Assembly (NCBI GenBank): GCA_903632075.3
Contig: CAHIKZ030003494.1
Coordinates: forward strand, 22,501 to 86,500
From: Acanthosepion pharaonis
Lineage: Eukaryota > Mollusca > Cephalopoda > Sepiida > Sepiidae
Length of the DNA: 64,000 nucleotides
Direction of reading: 5' to 3'
Under the pieces are notes generated by a model. The model was given only the letters and a program-made list of their open reading frames with translations, searched no databases and was not told the DNA's origin. Numbering within the stretch: the stretch's first letter is position 1; each line of letters opens with the position of its first letter. The position numbers and the translations under genes were made by a program. This document shows positions 1 through 10,466 of this stretch, piece by piece.

Positions 1-347
1 TTATCTAGTGTCTTGGAATATATCATTGATACAAACTAAAATCTACTATTGTTTGATAGAGATTTTTTAATTGTTTATAGACTTAATCAACATATTTGTA
101 TATATATTTTAAAATATATTATATATATTACTATATTTTATCGTCAATAAGATAATGTTGTTAGAATGTATGTATATTTTTTTTATCTGTGTGTATATGT
201 ATGTGTGTGTGTTTGTGTATGTTTTGGTATATATGTCTATGTGTTTAATTTACGTTTTATTTTTTATGTATATTTGCATATGTTTGTGTTTGTATATGTT
301 GGTATATATGTATTTTTTTGTGTTTAGTTTATATTTGCATATTTGTA

Positions 348-380
<33 letters not shown>

Positions 381-1070
381 GGTTTGTTTATTTTTTTACA
401 TTGCTGTGTGGGTTGATATATTTATACTTGTTTCTGTATGTGTTTATACACGTATGTGTATGCGTAGATATATATATATAGACATGTGGAGGTATATATT
501 TGTGTGTATGTGTATATATGTATATATGTGTGACTGTACAGTCATATCTGTAGATAGTTCTTATTATCTTATTTTCTTTCACCTAATATATAATAAGGTA
601 TATATTGACTTATATGATTAAAATATATAGATTTTTATAGAGAATTTTGTTTTTTGTGTTTGGATTTTTTTTTTTTTATATATTTGTTTTAATAATCTTT
701 CCCTATTTTTTAACCTGTTTTTTTGACCATTTTTTTGTATATTTGCCCATATAAGTTATATTTTAATAAGTGGTTAGCATTTGTTTAATAACACTTTCAG
801 TCTTGAATATTTCTTGGTTGTTTATCAGATTGTCTAGGTCAATGTATGTGGATGTGTGTACATGTATTTATCGGTGTCCATGTGTATAGAAAATGCAGGC
901 ACATTTAATTGTCTATGTATGTGTTCTGTTTTTTGTTTTTTTAAAGGGCCGTGGAGATTATTCTTGTCTCGTCACTTTTTATGTGTGTATATCTGGGTGC
1001 TTATGCATTATAATCTGAGTGTGTTTATATTGTTTTACGCGAGAGGTTAGCACCCCACTCACACACTTGG
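1..1070. repeat. T/G-rich low-complexity tract
   Basis: A stretch of interrupted TG/TA repeats (for example around 190-230 and 290-380) with long T runs near 670-730. The open frames here encode only Tyr, Ile, Val, Cys and Phe repeats that mirror the dinucleotide composition, so none is treated as a gene. No promoter, RNA gene or element end was recognised. Confidence 0.7.
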
Positions 1071-1499
1071 AATTAAAATGTATACATTTTGTCAGGAAGA
1101 CCAGCCGATATTAGCGTCTATTTTAACGTAATTTCAATGAAAAAATAAATTGAATAACATATGTATTTTTTCTTTTCTCCTCAGTAATTTTATAATTTTA
1201 AACTTAATAGTAGGTTCCTCCATTAGGTCACTTAATAAAGCAGCATATCACGTTGAATAAAGGTCCATAAATCAACGGAATTATAAAAACTAATAAAAAC
1301 TTTAAACTATTATCTAATTAAGAAGGTATGAAATAAAAAATAGATATTACATAACTGCTGAATAAAAATGTTAATATTTAAAAAGTACTAGTTAAAAACG
1401 AAAAACCGCGTTCGCTTACTTTGCAAGAATTGTCAATTTTGATCATCCATAGTAATCTTTCATCACCTCGTCACAATCGATTTCTTTGATAAATTCAGA

Positions 1500-1700
1500 C
1501 ACATCGTTAAGAAATGTTTGGATACAAATTTTTATGCTATAAGTAAGTACTGTTTTTTTCATATAAGATTAATTTAACTTTAAATTTTCTAATTTTACTC
1601 AAATAACGTGTCAAAAAATATAAAAATTTATTTTAGGAAGATATTTTAAAATCAAAATTTTGTTTTGTTTACAAATTTCTTAAAATTTAAGAAAATGGCT
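1500..1700 (+). repeat. Dispersed AT-rich repeat, copy 1
   Basis: Resembles 11,500-11,660 on the same strand and 49,750-49,900 on the opposite strand. Shared blocks include a GTAAGTA core followed by a T-rich stretch, then TTTTCTAATTTT, and an ATGGCTG block near 1,694 that is also seen near 11,651. There is no coding capacity. It is probably a non-autonomous DNA-transposon fragment related to the inverted-repeat element at 10.2-11.9 kb. DNA between 1,070 and 1,500 and between 1,700 and 2,096 shows nothing else. Confidence 0.45.
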
Positions 1701-2093
1701 GCCTTTAAGAAAATTAAACAAAAATCGAGCAAATATTTGACATTCCAATCTATATAATTCCTATCTGAAAGACACCAGAATATTTTACTTACTGTAAATA
1801 ATAAATTTAATGCTTTAGCTTTCAATTAATAACAACATATTACTTTGTTTTCGTTGATTTATGAGTCTTTTTTCATCGTGATATGCTGCATTATATATAT
1901 ATATGGATATGTATTTATATACATTATTTGTGTATTTAGGCAGCAATCCTTCTTTCATGCGTATTTCATTGAAAACGACAGACAAGGTGCTTTTATTTAG
2001 TTTTTTATACAATTTCTCAGGCGATCTAATAATTTTTTTCTTTTTGGATGATAAATTATATAAAAACTGTCCATACATTATGTATTTATATTC

Positions 2094-2096
<3 letters not shown>

Positions 2097-2161
<65 letters not shown>
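2097..2161. repeat. (CA)n-(TA)n compound microsatellite
   Basis: About 18 CA units run straight into about 14 TA units. It lies about 110 bp upstream of the first recognisable Penelope-like coding sequence. Confidence 0.95.
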
Positions 2162-2163
<2 letters not shown>

Positions 2164-2273
2164 GTACCACTAAGAAACCCTTCATCTGCCTAAGATATAT
2201 CCTTATTTTAGTTAAAACATAGAAGAAATAATGGAATTTTAAAAAAAAAATCGGAAAAACTCTTTCCTCAAGT

Positions 2274-3157
2274 TCACATACGAACTTAACAAAGATGGCA
2301 AAATCCCTTTCCTTGACATTTTAATAGACACAAATAACAACACATTTACTATCTCTCCATATAAAAAACAACCAGCAAAAATTCTCATCTATAAGAGTGG
2401 ATGTCCAGATTACTACAAAATAGTACCTATATAGAATTTAATTAACTGAGCACAAATTAATTCCTCCACAAAAAAATTTTCTATCCTGAACTAAAAAATA
2501 TTAAGCATACTCTCATTAATAATGACTTCCTAAACCACACTGTAGATGAACAAATAAGACGATATATAAAAAATCTCAACACACGTCAAATATAGTACTT
2601 CCTCAAATGACACTAAATATATCAAACTATTATATTGTAATCAGATGCACACTAAGTACAAACAGGATGAAAAAATCATAAAGAATCTCATTCATACTAA
2701 CATCCATGGATTCTAATAAAAAAAATAAAATTAATCATATATTATAAAAAAATATATATATTATAAAAAATTCCATACAACCAATTATTCACAATAACTT
2801 CTCCCCAGCAACTGATGTATCATGTAAAACCAACATTACATGCCGATTCAAATGTCCCTTGGGAGAATGTATCTCCGACAAAAAAAACAATATATATATT
2901 GGGTATACAACAACTATACTAAGAATATGTCTTTCACTACACATGTCTGACCATTTATCCATTGCGAGACATCTAAACAACATTCCTGTCCACGTTCACA
3001 ATATATAAAATTACTGATAGACAACTCAACTATCCTACACCAAGAAAATAATAAATTCAAGCTACAGATCCTAGAAGCAATTTATATAAAAAAATTAAAG
3101 CCTGCACTTAGCAGAATCAACTTTGAATACTGCAGTAATGTTCTGAAATGCCTATGA
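2274..3157 (+). pseudogene. Penelope-like retroelement, RT end plus GIY-YIG nuclease
   Basis: Relic of the C-terminal half of a Penelope-like polymerase. Near 2,275-2,330 the frame shows the RT palm/thumb signature IPFLDILIDT. Farther on, 2,832-2,880 encodes CRFKCPLGEC, and 2,887-2,910 encodes NNIYIGYT, the GIY-YIG nuclease core, followed by a conserved SLHMSDH helix. It ends with a VLKCL-stop typical of this PLE branch at 3,157. PLEs use the RT for target-primed copying and the GIY-YIG domain to nick DNA. Several stops and frameshifts (for example near 2,433 and 2,600-2,780) make it dead. It differs from the PLEs at 4.2 and 29 kb, so it belongs to another lineage. Confidence 0.8.
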
Positions 3158-3430
3158 AGGAGCAGTTTTTCACACTTTAATGCACACATGACCATGGCAT
3201 TATGACATAGAGGAAAAAATTCCCATTCTAATGAATGCTCAGCACATTGTCAACTGTTTGCATTTAAAAGCATAATGAAAAATTACGGTAATTGATAGCA
3301 ATGCACAGCTTTGTATAAATACTTGTACCCTTGAACAACATATAGTTTTGTACTACTTGCACCACTGAAGATGATCTTGGAAGAAGATAAAAAATACTTG
3401 GGAAATGAAAATAAAGTAATTTAAAGAGCT
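3158..3430 (+). other. 3' flank of the Penelope-like relic
   Basis: Non-coding tail after the PLE stop codon, with a GAAGATGATCTTGG block near 3,367 and an A-rich AATAAAG near 3,410 that could serve as the element's 3' processing region. No other feature is seen. Confidence 0.4.
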
Positions 3431-3439
3431 ATAGCACAT

Positions 3440-3780
3440 TTTTCTCATCTGTATATTGATAATACACGGAAGGTTATTCGTGAGTATGAACAGATTTTGT
3501 TAAAAATTAGTAGACATAAGGTGTGTAATGTATTCAATCAGTCATGCCTAAAAGATAATTTTCTGCCTAAATGCACACACTCATATATATATATAAATAT
3601 TTCTCCAAATCCTTAAAAGTACACAACCAAGGAATTTTAGCGTTAATTGACCTAGACATTTTATTTACATATATCCCAGTCAATGAAACCATCGATATAA
3701 ACCATAACCCTGAGTATAAAAATAATTCAGTTCCACTTCCATCAATAAATATAACAAAACTTGTCTATATTATTTAATGA
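3440..3780 (+). pseudogene. Penelope-like element, N-terminal/RT motif A fragment
   Basis: One frame near 3,450-3,580 encodes a helical stretch containing LLKISRHKVCNVFNQSC, similar in style to PLE N-terminal regions. After a (TA)n interruption, 3,630-3,700 encodes LALIDLDILFTYIPVNETI, which matches RT motif A of PLEs (a D-x-x-x-L-F-T-x-I/V-P pattern). The rest of the RT is missing. It lies downstream of the other plus-strand PLE 3' end, so it is a separate insertion. The N-terminal part of the call is less secure than motif A. Confidence 0.55.
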
Positions 3781-3787
3781 AAAATGC

Positions 3788-3790
<3 letters not shown>

Positions 3791-3825
<35 letters not shown>
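3791..3825. repeat. (TA)n microsatellite
   Basis: A pure TA run directly after the PLE motif A fragment. From about 3,860 to 3,995 a short open stretch on the + strand (containing NIKIKTYTSGHVWINHNNK) looks coding-like but was not assigned to a family. Confidence 0.9.
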
Positions 3826-3827
<2 letters not shown>

Positions 3828-4229
3828 TAGATTACATATAGTGCAAATGATTTATTTGGGAAATTTGAAAACAAATCGTTACCTCTTTTGAAAGTTAAAA
3901 ACGGGGAGAAGCCTAATATCAAAATTAAAACATATACTTCTGGGCATGTCTGGATTAATCATAATAATAAGATCTATGCTAAAATAGGAAAATGAGAAAT
4001 AAGGTTAAAAGGACGAAGGAGGTAGGTTATAAATTCAGGTCTAGATACATTGACATAATGTTCATCATTGAACATAATGTAGGGAAATCCAATATACTTA
4101 TTTATATACTTATAAAATAATAGCTGTGTAATTGTAATGCATGAAATATTTATGAAGACTTATTTTCATAATATTTTAATATAAAATTTAGACAATGTCT
4201 GCATAAAACTGTTAATTCATTTCTTTGAT

Positions 4230-4510
4230 TTAGCAGACTTTTATTTTTAGGAAACTTTATAATATGCAGCTTTTCTTGTAAGCAAAAGGGACATGGGTCA
4301 TATAAAGATTCACAGGTTTTCGTTATTTTTAATATTTTCCATCTAATGTTAGGAGTTTTACTAATTTTTTTAAATTCCCCAAATTATTTAGAAAGGGATA
4401 TTTGGTTACGGTAGGCATTGTTGATGAAAGAAGATATGTGTTGATACCACCTCAGTTTAAAGAGATTTTTTGTACTGCCATATAAAATTTCTTAACTTTG
4501 TGCTAGCCAT
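4230..4510 (-). pseudogene. Penelope-like GIY-YIG fragment, same family as 29-kb copy
   Basis: Reading leftwards, the frame gives YGSTKNLFKLRWYQH, then SLSK, then DPCPFCLQEKLHIIKFP. This lines up with the GIY-YIG and Cys-rich tail of the PLE at 29,047-29,445, which has YIGSTKNEFKTRWRQH and DPCPLCLHEKLHIIKF. The two are clearly related but diverged. One internal stop is visible after SLSK. Only about 280 bp remains. The two cysteines of CPxC are kept. Confidence 0.75.
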
Positions 4511-4539
4511 TTGGTTAAATTGTTAAATGAGGGTGTATA

Positions 4540-4541
<2 letters not shown>

Positions 4542-4590
<49 letters not shown>
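4542..4590. repeat. (TA)n microsatellite
   Basis: Pure TA run followed by a short TG run. 4,600-4,840 has no other recognisable feature. Confidence 0.95.
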
Positions 4591-4592
<2 letters not shown>

Positions 4593-4841
4593 GTGTGTGT
4601 ACCTGACATCCTCATTCAGTTTTTATGTTTGTGTGGTATCTGACACTTCAGTCCTGCTAGTGATCTGCATACAAGTCCACATATTGTGCAATAGCGAGGA
4701 TCTCATGACATAGCAACTGGAATATTTGATGAGGCTTTTTGCCGTTACTTTTCGTATCTTAGCCAGTCAATCTATAAATTTCTGATACCACTCTGGCACA
4801 AATATCTTCAGTTATTTCTATCTTGGTCAACTTGCTCAGAG

Positions 4842-5110
4842 TTAGTATGAGACACATTGAAAGCTCTTGTCTTTATACCTTTGTCCACTGTCAAGCTGGC
4901 TATACATGAAGACCTTAGGTATTCTATCGTCACTCACTGTTGCAACATGACCAGCCCAGCGAAATTGTGGCTGCATCAGAAAAGTCTCAATTACACCAAT
5001 GTTGCCTTTTGCAAGAAGGTCAGTATTGGAAAGCCTTTCACCCAATTGCATGGAGACAATGTTTGTGGAAGTCATCCAGCTGACACCTGATCTGGATCGC
5101 AACATAAGCG
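4842..5110 (-). pseudogene. LINE (RTE-like) reverse transcriptase C-terminal end
   Basis: The minus-strand frame contains QFRWAGHVATVSDDRIPK, which matches the RWAGHV-x-R-M-x-D-x-R-I/L-P-K block found near the C-terminus of RTE-type LINE ORF2 proteins. That block follows the RT and thumb and lies near the 3' end of the element. Everything upstream in the element (endonuclease and RT core) is missing. It abuts a plus-strand endonuclease from a similar LINE at about 5,110, so the two pieces are oppositely oriented. Confidence 0.7.
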
Positions 5111-6045
5111 CTATGCTCATAAGTTACTATGCACACACAATGAACAGCACTGTGCAAGAGAAAAATGACGTCCAACATAGTGATAAAATTATCCTAATGG
5201 GGAACTTCAGTGCTCGGGCGGGTAAAAATCACATGGTCAGGGATGGTATGGGTCATCATGATGTTGGACGCATGAACTTCAACTGCTTGTGCCTCCTTTC
5301 TATTTGCAGAGAACTCAACCACAAACACCTACTTTCAGCAACCGAACTGGATGCATGTTCGAACGAAAGATTGGCACCTCATTGAATATCCCATCACCAA
5401 GAAGAGAGACTTAAGGGACATCATTATTACCCATCCCTTTCATAGCACCTGCTGCCTTTCTGACCATTCTCTCCTTCACAGTAAAGCTTCCTTTCGATTT
5501 GCACACAGGAGAATGCAGAAGACATCTGTGCCTATGGAGATAAATACCCTGGTTTTAAAATAATCAGAAAAGCAAAGTGAGCTCTGCAGCAAGCTGGATA
5601 CTGCCCTCAATGCTCTCAAGAGTACTATTGATATCGAATTATCATGGAAAACGCTTTGAGATTCCGTGCATATTGTTTCTTTGGAGGTGCTCTGACTGCT
5701 GGCTCGGAAAAACCAGGGCTGGTTTGATGAAAGCAATGCTGAAGTCCAGCTAATCATAGAGCAAATAAACACCTCACACAAAGTATGGATTAATGATAAA
5801 AACTCTTCTGCAGAAGAAGACCCAGTAATTGAAGTGTAAACGTGAGTTTCAGCGATCTCAGGAAAATGAAGGAGGACAGCAAAGGCTCCAGAACTTTAGG
5901 AAATGGGAATGATTTCAAGTACTTTGATGGTCTTAAGAAGACCTATGGCCCTAGTGGGAACGGAGTCACGCCAGTACCTCCTCAAATGGACAGATGCTTC
6001 TGTCTAATATCTTGCACCACTGGACTTCAAGTGTTTTAAAATAGA
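5110..6045 (+). pseudogene. LINE (RTE-like) endonuclease and linker, broken
   Basis: Second half of an apurinic/apyrimidinic-type (EEP) endonuclease followed by the linker to the RT. Visible motifs are ILMGNFSARAGKN (the GDFN-A-R-x-G block, here with N for D), a W-H-L-I-E-Y block near 5,370-5,390 (normally W-x-L-D-Y), and LSDHSLLHSK near 5,457 (the SDH catalytic block). The linker at 5,700-6,030 reads ARKNQGWFDES and later YFDGLKKTYGP. Frameshifts separate these parts and the RT core is absent. The endonuclease would nick target DNA to prime reverse transcription. The RT fragment at 8.06-8.6 kb may be its continuation. Confidence 0.7.
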
Positions 6046-6810
6046 CTTGAAGTGCTTCAGTGGCCCATGGTTTCTTTGCTCTATTCTTTTTCAGTAATGC
6101 TAAAATATGCCTTTGGTCACATGGAAACTCATGTTAACTTTCAATTTTGAACCAGTGGTGGCCTTTTCAACCATCGGTATGTGACATTGAGCTGTCGGCC
6201 CGTGGTTAACTCTCAATCGCGGCGCGAAACTGCAATGTTCTTTCCACCGGCGTTTTGTCGCTGCCACCAGCCTGTGTCCCGGTCGATCGGTGGGCATCGC
6301 TACCCGGCGGAGTCACTTGGTCAGGGTAACGAGTGAGATGGTGGATCGATGCTAACGGCTTCACACCTGCTGTAACCGGTTCGACACCAGCCCCGTCTTT
6401 CCTAGCTCACTTACAACGTCTGGTTACCGAAGTAACTGCTTCGATCTCAAGTCTAACCTACCCACGTTGTGATTTTGATCTTAGGTAGACGAGATCAATC
6501 AGGCGTCGGGTCGTACTGTAAGATGAGTCTGGACTGGACAAGCGTAAAGAAAAAAAAATGCAAATAAAAACCCAAGAGGTTCAAGTATGTTAAAAACTAA
6601 CAAATTAACTTTATCCGTCCGTTATAGACGGGAGTGTGTTTTTCTCCCAGCCTGTTTTCTACGGAGTGTGACACTTCTACGTTTCTTAAGCAAGTTTTGG
6701 TATCTTAAGTCAACTGGTTTAGTTTTTAGGTGCTGGCTAACTTGCTATTGGTAGGATAGTCGGAATTGTCGAATCTTTCGGTTAACTGCGAGGCAACACT
6801 CTACTCAAGC

Positions 6811-6863
6811 TCTGACTGTCACTGACTGTCTGACTCTTACTGACTCTGACTGTCTGACTGTCG
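6811..6863. repeat. Short tandem repeat, CTGACTGT-like unit
   Basis: Repeated CTGACTGT / CTGACTCT units, about six copies, within the GC-richer segment. The reverse strand reads as ACAGTCAG repeats. No function is proposed. Confidence 0.8.
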
Positions 6864-7289
6864 AACGGACCGAGGACGTTCGTTTATATGGGTAACCGAC
6901 CAAAAACCGGTGCAGGGTTAGACGCGGTCTGGGGTTCTCGGTAAATCTCGATTTCCAACAAGATATCTCTTTGTTGTTAGGCCAGGAAAATTGATTACTT
7001 CCCATTTTTGGAAAATTAATCACTTTCCATTTTGGGGGATCTCCTCGTCCGTGAGGAGAGGTCGGAGGAGAGCTATTCTCCTAAACTCTTCCTCTCTCAC
7101 ATTGATACCTCGTACCAATGCCTTCAGCGGGCGTTAATAACTTCTCCGTCCTTTTCATCAAATTACCTCCGCCTATCCCCATTGCTGCCACACAACCAAT
7201 GGCATCCCGGCCGTGCGGGTATGGCTAAGCTGGCCTCCTTAAAATTATAACCCAGAATTCTTCTTTACAAAATTCTTTTTTTTTCCGCA

Positions 7290-7930
7290 TCAGCCAAAAT
7301 TTTTACGATTCCCACATTGCCACTTAAAACCTCTCAGATCTTTTGGTTACTCAGAGTCTTCTTAACCAGCACCCTTTACAAATTCCATCAATCACTGTCA
7401 AAGTCTGCCATCTGGTCCCTTCATGAAGTTAACTTTTACTGGAACCCTTGGCTTCTTGAGAAATTAAATTCCTTATCTCCCAAATCACGATTCTTCCAAG
7501 CAATCTTTTCTCATGCCCAAAATTTTATAATCACCATATTGCTACTCAACGTATCGGCGCTTGAAGGCGACACTTTGGTAAAGTAAATAACAACAATCCT
7601 CTCCACCCCGTATCGTGATAAATTTTTCTCATGCTAAAATTCCCACAAATACCTTATAGCTTTGCCTTGCCGGAACTCAAGAGAAAAAAATGATATCTTG
7701 GGAAGATAATTAATATTGATTCTCTTTACCCCGTTTCGGCAATCATCTCAGGCTGAAATTTTTATGACCGCCATATCGTCTGCCCGATATCTCAATGCTT
7801 CGCTTTTTCCGAATCTCATGTTTTTCTCAGCAAGACATTTCTTTACAACAATATTAATCAATTTGTCAAAATCTCACATATGGCTTTTCTACGGGTCTAG
7901 TCTCTTTTGTGAAAAGTAACTTTTTCGGAA
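7290..7930. repeat. Diverged internal repeats
   Basis: Blocks of the type CAAAATTTTTA followed by CCATATTG or CCACATTG recur near 7,297, 7,519 and 7,757. A second block, TGTCAAAGTCTGCCATCTGG at 7,397, resembles TGTCAAAATCTCACATATGG near 7,866. This suggests an ancestral tandem duplication, now strongly diverged. The open frames in this region contain no recognised domain. Confidence 0.4.
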
Positions 7931-8059
7931 ATAAAATAAAATCTTTTTAATATCGAACGGTATATCTTTCAGGATATCTTCTTTCCGTTCTCAGTATTTC
8001 TTGTTTTAATTTCTATGGTTAATTAGTTAGCCAATTACCATAGCTAAATAGTGTCACAA

Positions 8060-8600
8060 GTATTTCAAAGCTAAAACACTTATTTGAACTAGCGTCATTC
8101 GTGATCTGCTGTTTGCTGATACTGTTGCACGTTTGGCTACATCCCTAGAGGAAGCCCAAGAACTTGACAACTGCTTCTCTGTTGCATGCAAAGCTTTTGG
8201 CTTTACCATTAGCATAAAGAAAACAGGTAATCCACCAGCTGCCTTCTTGTCCAAAGTAGATTTGTGGTGTCAAACAACCTTCACCAGTTCATCAATTTTC
8301 AGACACCTCTATACAGATTGATGGGAAGAACACATAGGACAAATATGTGAAGCCATTTACGTATTTAAAAAGTAAGATGAATACAAATATATCCCTTGAT
8401 GACGAAATAACAAAGTGGATGACCAAAGTTACAAGTACATTTGGGAAGATTATGGTATTAAATTGGACAAAAAAGTACGGTTTTATAGAGCAGCCGTTTT
8501 GACCACACTGCCGTACACCTCAGAATCGTGGACTATAGTTCCTGTATAAATCAGCTGGATGCCTTCCACAAAAGCTGTCTCCACGCGAACTGTGGTTATA
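8060..8600 (+). pseudogene. LINE (RTE-like) reverse transcriptase fragment
   Basis: RT palm C region and thumb. IRDLLFADTVARLAT at about 8,101 corresponds to the F-A-D-D catalytic box, with the second Asp replaced by Thr, so the site is inactive. It is followed by SLEEAQELDNCFS, then FGFTISIKKT, then a later frame with SLDDEITKWMTKVTSTFGK and RAAVLTTLPYTSESWT (the Y-G-S/C-E-x-W-T block). At least two frameshifts are present. The end at 8,600 leads into TA-rich DNA. It may be the 3' half of the element whose endonuclease lies at 5.1-6.0 kb. Confidence 0.75.
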
Positions 8601-8636
8601 TGTATACTTTTGACAATATATGTATGCATGTATGTA

Positions 8637-8637
<1 letters not shown>

Positions 8638-8679
<42 letters not shown>
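8638..8679. repeat. (TA)n microsatellite
   Basis: TA run shortly after the LINE RT fragment, in a TATGTATG-rich context. LINE 3' ends often sit next to such repeats. Confidence 0.95.
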
Positions 8680-8685
<6 letters not shown>

Positions 8686-8806
8686 ATGTATGTATATATA
8701 AATGTTTCTTAATGAATATATAGCTTAATTAAGATTTGTTCATTACATTATCTGTAAGAAAAACAATTTTAATATTATCTTAGGAGTTCACTTGCTACTG
8801 CTTAAC

Positions 8807-8808
<2 letters not shown>

Positions 8809-8872
<64 letters not shown>
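8809..8872. repeat. (TA)n microsatellite, 32 units
   Basis: The longest uninterrupted TA run in the window. Confidence 0.95.
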
Positions 8873-8876
<4 letters not shown>

Positions 8877-8956
8877 GCTCAAAGGTTCCATGGTTATTAC
8901 CTTTTATTATATTCTTGCTCTACATCGAGCCCTACCTGGATTTTATCCTCTTGGGA

Positions 8957-8958
<2 letters not shown>

Positions 8959-8991
<33 letters not shown>
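8959..8991. repeat. (CA)n microsatellite
   Basis: About 16 CA units followed by a short ATATATATG stretch. Confidence 0.95.
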
Positions 8992-8998
<7 letters not shown>

Positions 8999-9089
8999 GT
9001 ATATATAGACCACTAATATTATCAATATATATACGTCCTTAAAAACACCAAAATAAAATTTAGCATAGAACAAAATTATTAATCTTCTT

Positions 9090-9420
9090 GCTTCAATAAT
9101 CATTTGTGTAACCTTTATTCTTGATTATTGCCATTAATCGTTTTTCCTTACAAGATCACTACACACACTGATAGGTATTTTACTCCATTCTTCCTTGGCA
9201 ATAGCTTCTAGTACCTCCAAATTCGAATGACTTTTTTTTCTTACTTTTTTCTTCAAATATGTCTATTCATTTTCAATGGGGTTTAGGTCAGGACTTTAAT
9301 TTTGCTGTCATTTATATATTTTGTAACAGTTTGTGCCGTGCGTTTCAGGTCATTGTTATATTGGAACATACAGTGACGTCTCAAAGACAGGTTTCATGCA
9401 CTTTGTTTTATATTATTTTA
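9090..9420 (-). pseudogene. Tc1/mariner transposase C-terminal relic
   Basis: Reading leftwards, one frame gives FQYNNDLKRTAQ (the QQDNDPKHT-like block with the second catalytic Asp), then SPDLNPIEN, the hallmark block carrying the third catalytic acidic residue, then LKKKVRKK and AIAKEEWSKIPISVC. This order is that of Tc1-like transposases, cut-and-paste enzymes that act on terminal inverted repeats. Stops and frameshifts are present and the N-terminal DNA-binding part is missing. No matching terminal repeat was established, although a foldback repeat lies just to the right. Confidence 0.75.
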
Positions 9421-9461
9421 AGAATGACCAAATACTGTTCTTTATCTATGATAAATTTGGC

Positions 9462-9693
9462 GGGTTGCTTAGATAGTTTATTTAATAGTTTGTTTTGGTC
9501 TGGGGAGATAAAGCTATTTATTCGTCTAAAATCCAAATAAATAAATAAAATAATAAACAAATTAAAAACTTCCCCCCCCCGCCAAAACAACAGAATAGAC
9601 TACAGCAATCGATCTAAAAATTGGAGAAATAAATAGCTTTAATTATCTTCCCAGACCAAAACAAACTATTAAATAAGCGACCTAAGCAAACCC
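9462..9693. mobile_element. Foldback (MITE-like) inverted-repeat element
   Basis: Left arm 9,462-9,523 and right arm 9,625-9,693 are near-complementary over more than 60 bases. The left arm includes TTTAATAGTTTGTTTTGGTC and the right arm its reverse complement GACCAAAACAAACTATTAAA. The loop is A-rich and carries a C9 run at 9,572-9,580. There is no coding capacity. Arms this long with a short loop suggest a MITE or a hairpin-forming relic. It sits next to the Tc1 relic, but a shared origin is not shown. Confidence 0.8.
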
Positions 9694-9842
9694 ACACCAA
9701 TTTTTACTACGTTAATAAAGCAATGAAAACCGAAAAGAATAAATAAATACATGAAATAAAAAATGAAAATAAAAACAAGTAAAATAAATTGACCCAAATA
9801 AATAAAGAAGCCACTCCCTTCAAAACAACCGCCAGAATGGAT

Positions 9843-9879
9843 TACCCACAATGCACCACTGACCCATATATATAAATAG
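9843..9879 (+). promoter_or_regulatory. Staf/ZNF143-like motif with TATA box
   Basis: TACCCACAATGCA at 9,843-9,855 matches the core of the Staf/ZNF143 site (TACCCANNATGCA as I know it). ATATATATAAATAG at 9,866-9,879 is a good TATA box. A start site would fall near 9,900 (CCAACACTCG). No coding sequence or RNA gene was recognised downstream, so the driven transcript is unknown; it could belong to a transposon. Confidence 0.35.
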
Positions 9880-10425
9880 TCGAGAAAAAATCCAACACTC
9901 GCAGCCTGACCATTGCGTCTAGCCTGTCGCCTCTGAGTGTCGACTTCAATGTTAACTTTTATATTTATATATATATGTATAAATAAGTCAATGTGTGTGT
10001 TTATCAGTAGTGACTTGATATTCTAAAATGTTGACGTAAATAAATTCCAGTCCTATAAAGCCAAAAGGAAATGCTTCTAGTATGACTTGGTTGAACAGAT
10101 TTCTAGCTGAACTATCAAGCATAATCTTTAACAATCGGATTTTAATTTTGTTTTTGTTTCAACTTCATAGTATTAAATCTTGATTTTTTCATTTTTCTGT
10201 ACATTATAATGCTGTAGGTACCAACATGAGATCGCTGGAAAATGAGAATAGCATGATAATAACAGCCTTAAACTTGAACCAAGATTTGAACTTGAAAAGA
10301 AAATTTTATCGTCAAAATGTTTATGTTTTTATTAAGAGGAAAGAAGGAAGTAATTTTTAATTATTTTTCAAAATTTTTCTGTCTTTATCAGAGCATTCTA
10401 ACTTTTGATTGAAAAACCTCGTTTC

Positions 10426-10435
10426 TCATCATCAT

Positions 10436-10464
<29 letters not shown>
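10426..10464. repeat. (TCA)n microsatellite
   Basis: About 13 TCA units with one CGT interruption, inside the inverted-repeat element. It translates as a serine run that is not treated as a gene. Confidence 0.95.

Positions 10465-10466
<2 letters not shown>

Larger units (their letters stand above)
6100..8050. other. GC-richer non-coding segment of unknown origin
   Basis: About 2 kb that is visibly richer in G and C than its surroundings, with no convincing protein motif on either strand. It sits between the LINE linker and the LINE RT fragment, as an insertion would. Content includes a GACTGTCT-type tandem repeat, a CCATTTTGG duplication near 6,998-7,035, a GGAGAG cluster near 7,050, and diverged internal repeats from 7,290 onward. 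It could be an LTR-type or other element without a recognisable gene. No terminal repeats were established. Confidence 0.4.

Noticed and set aside
155..621. Open frames rich in Tyr/Ile/Val/Cys in the first 600 bp
   Set aside because: They mirror TG/TA low-complexity DNA and show no domain.
6340..6400. GGTTCGACACC (6,378-6,388) as a tRNA or SINE B box
   Set aside because: No A box at the right distance and no cloverleaf stems on either strand.
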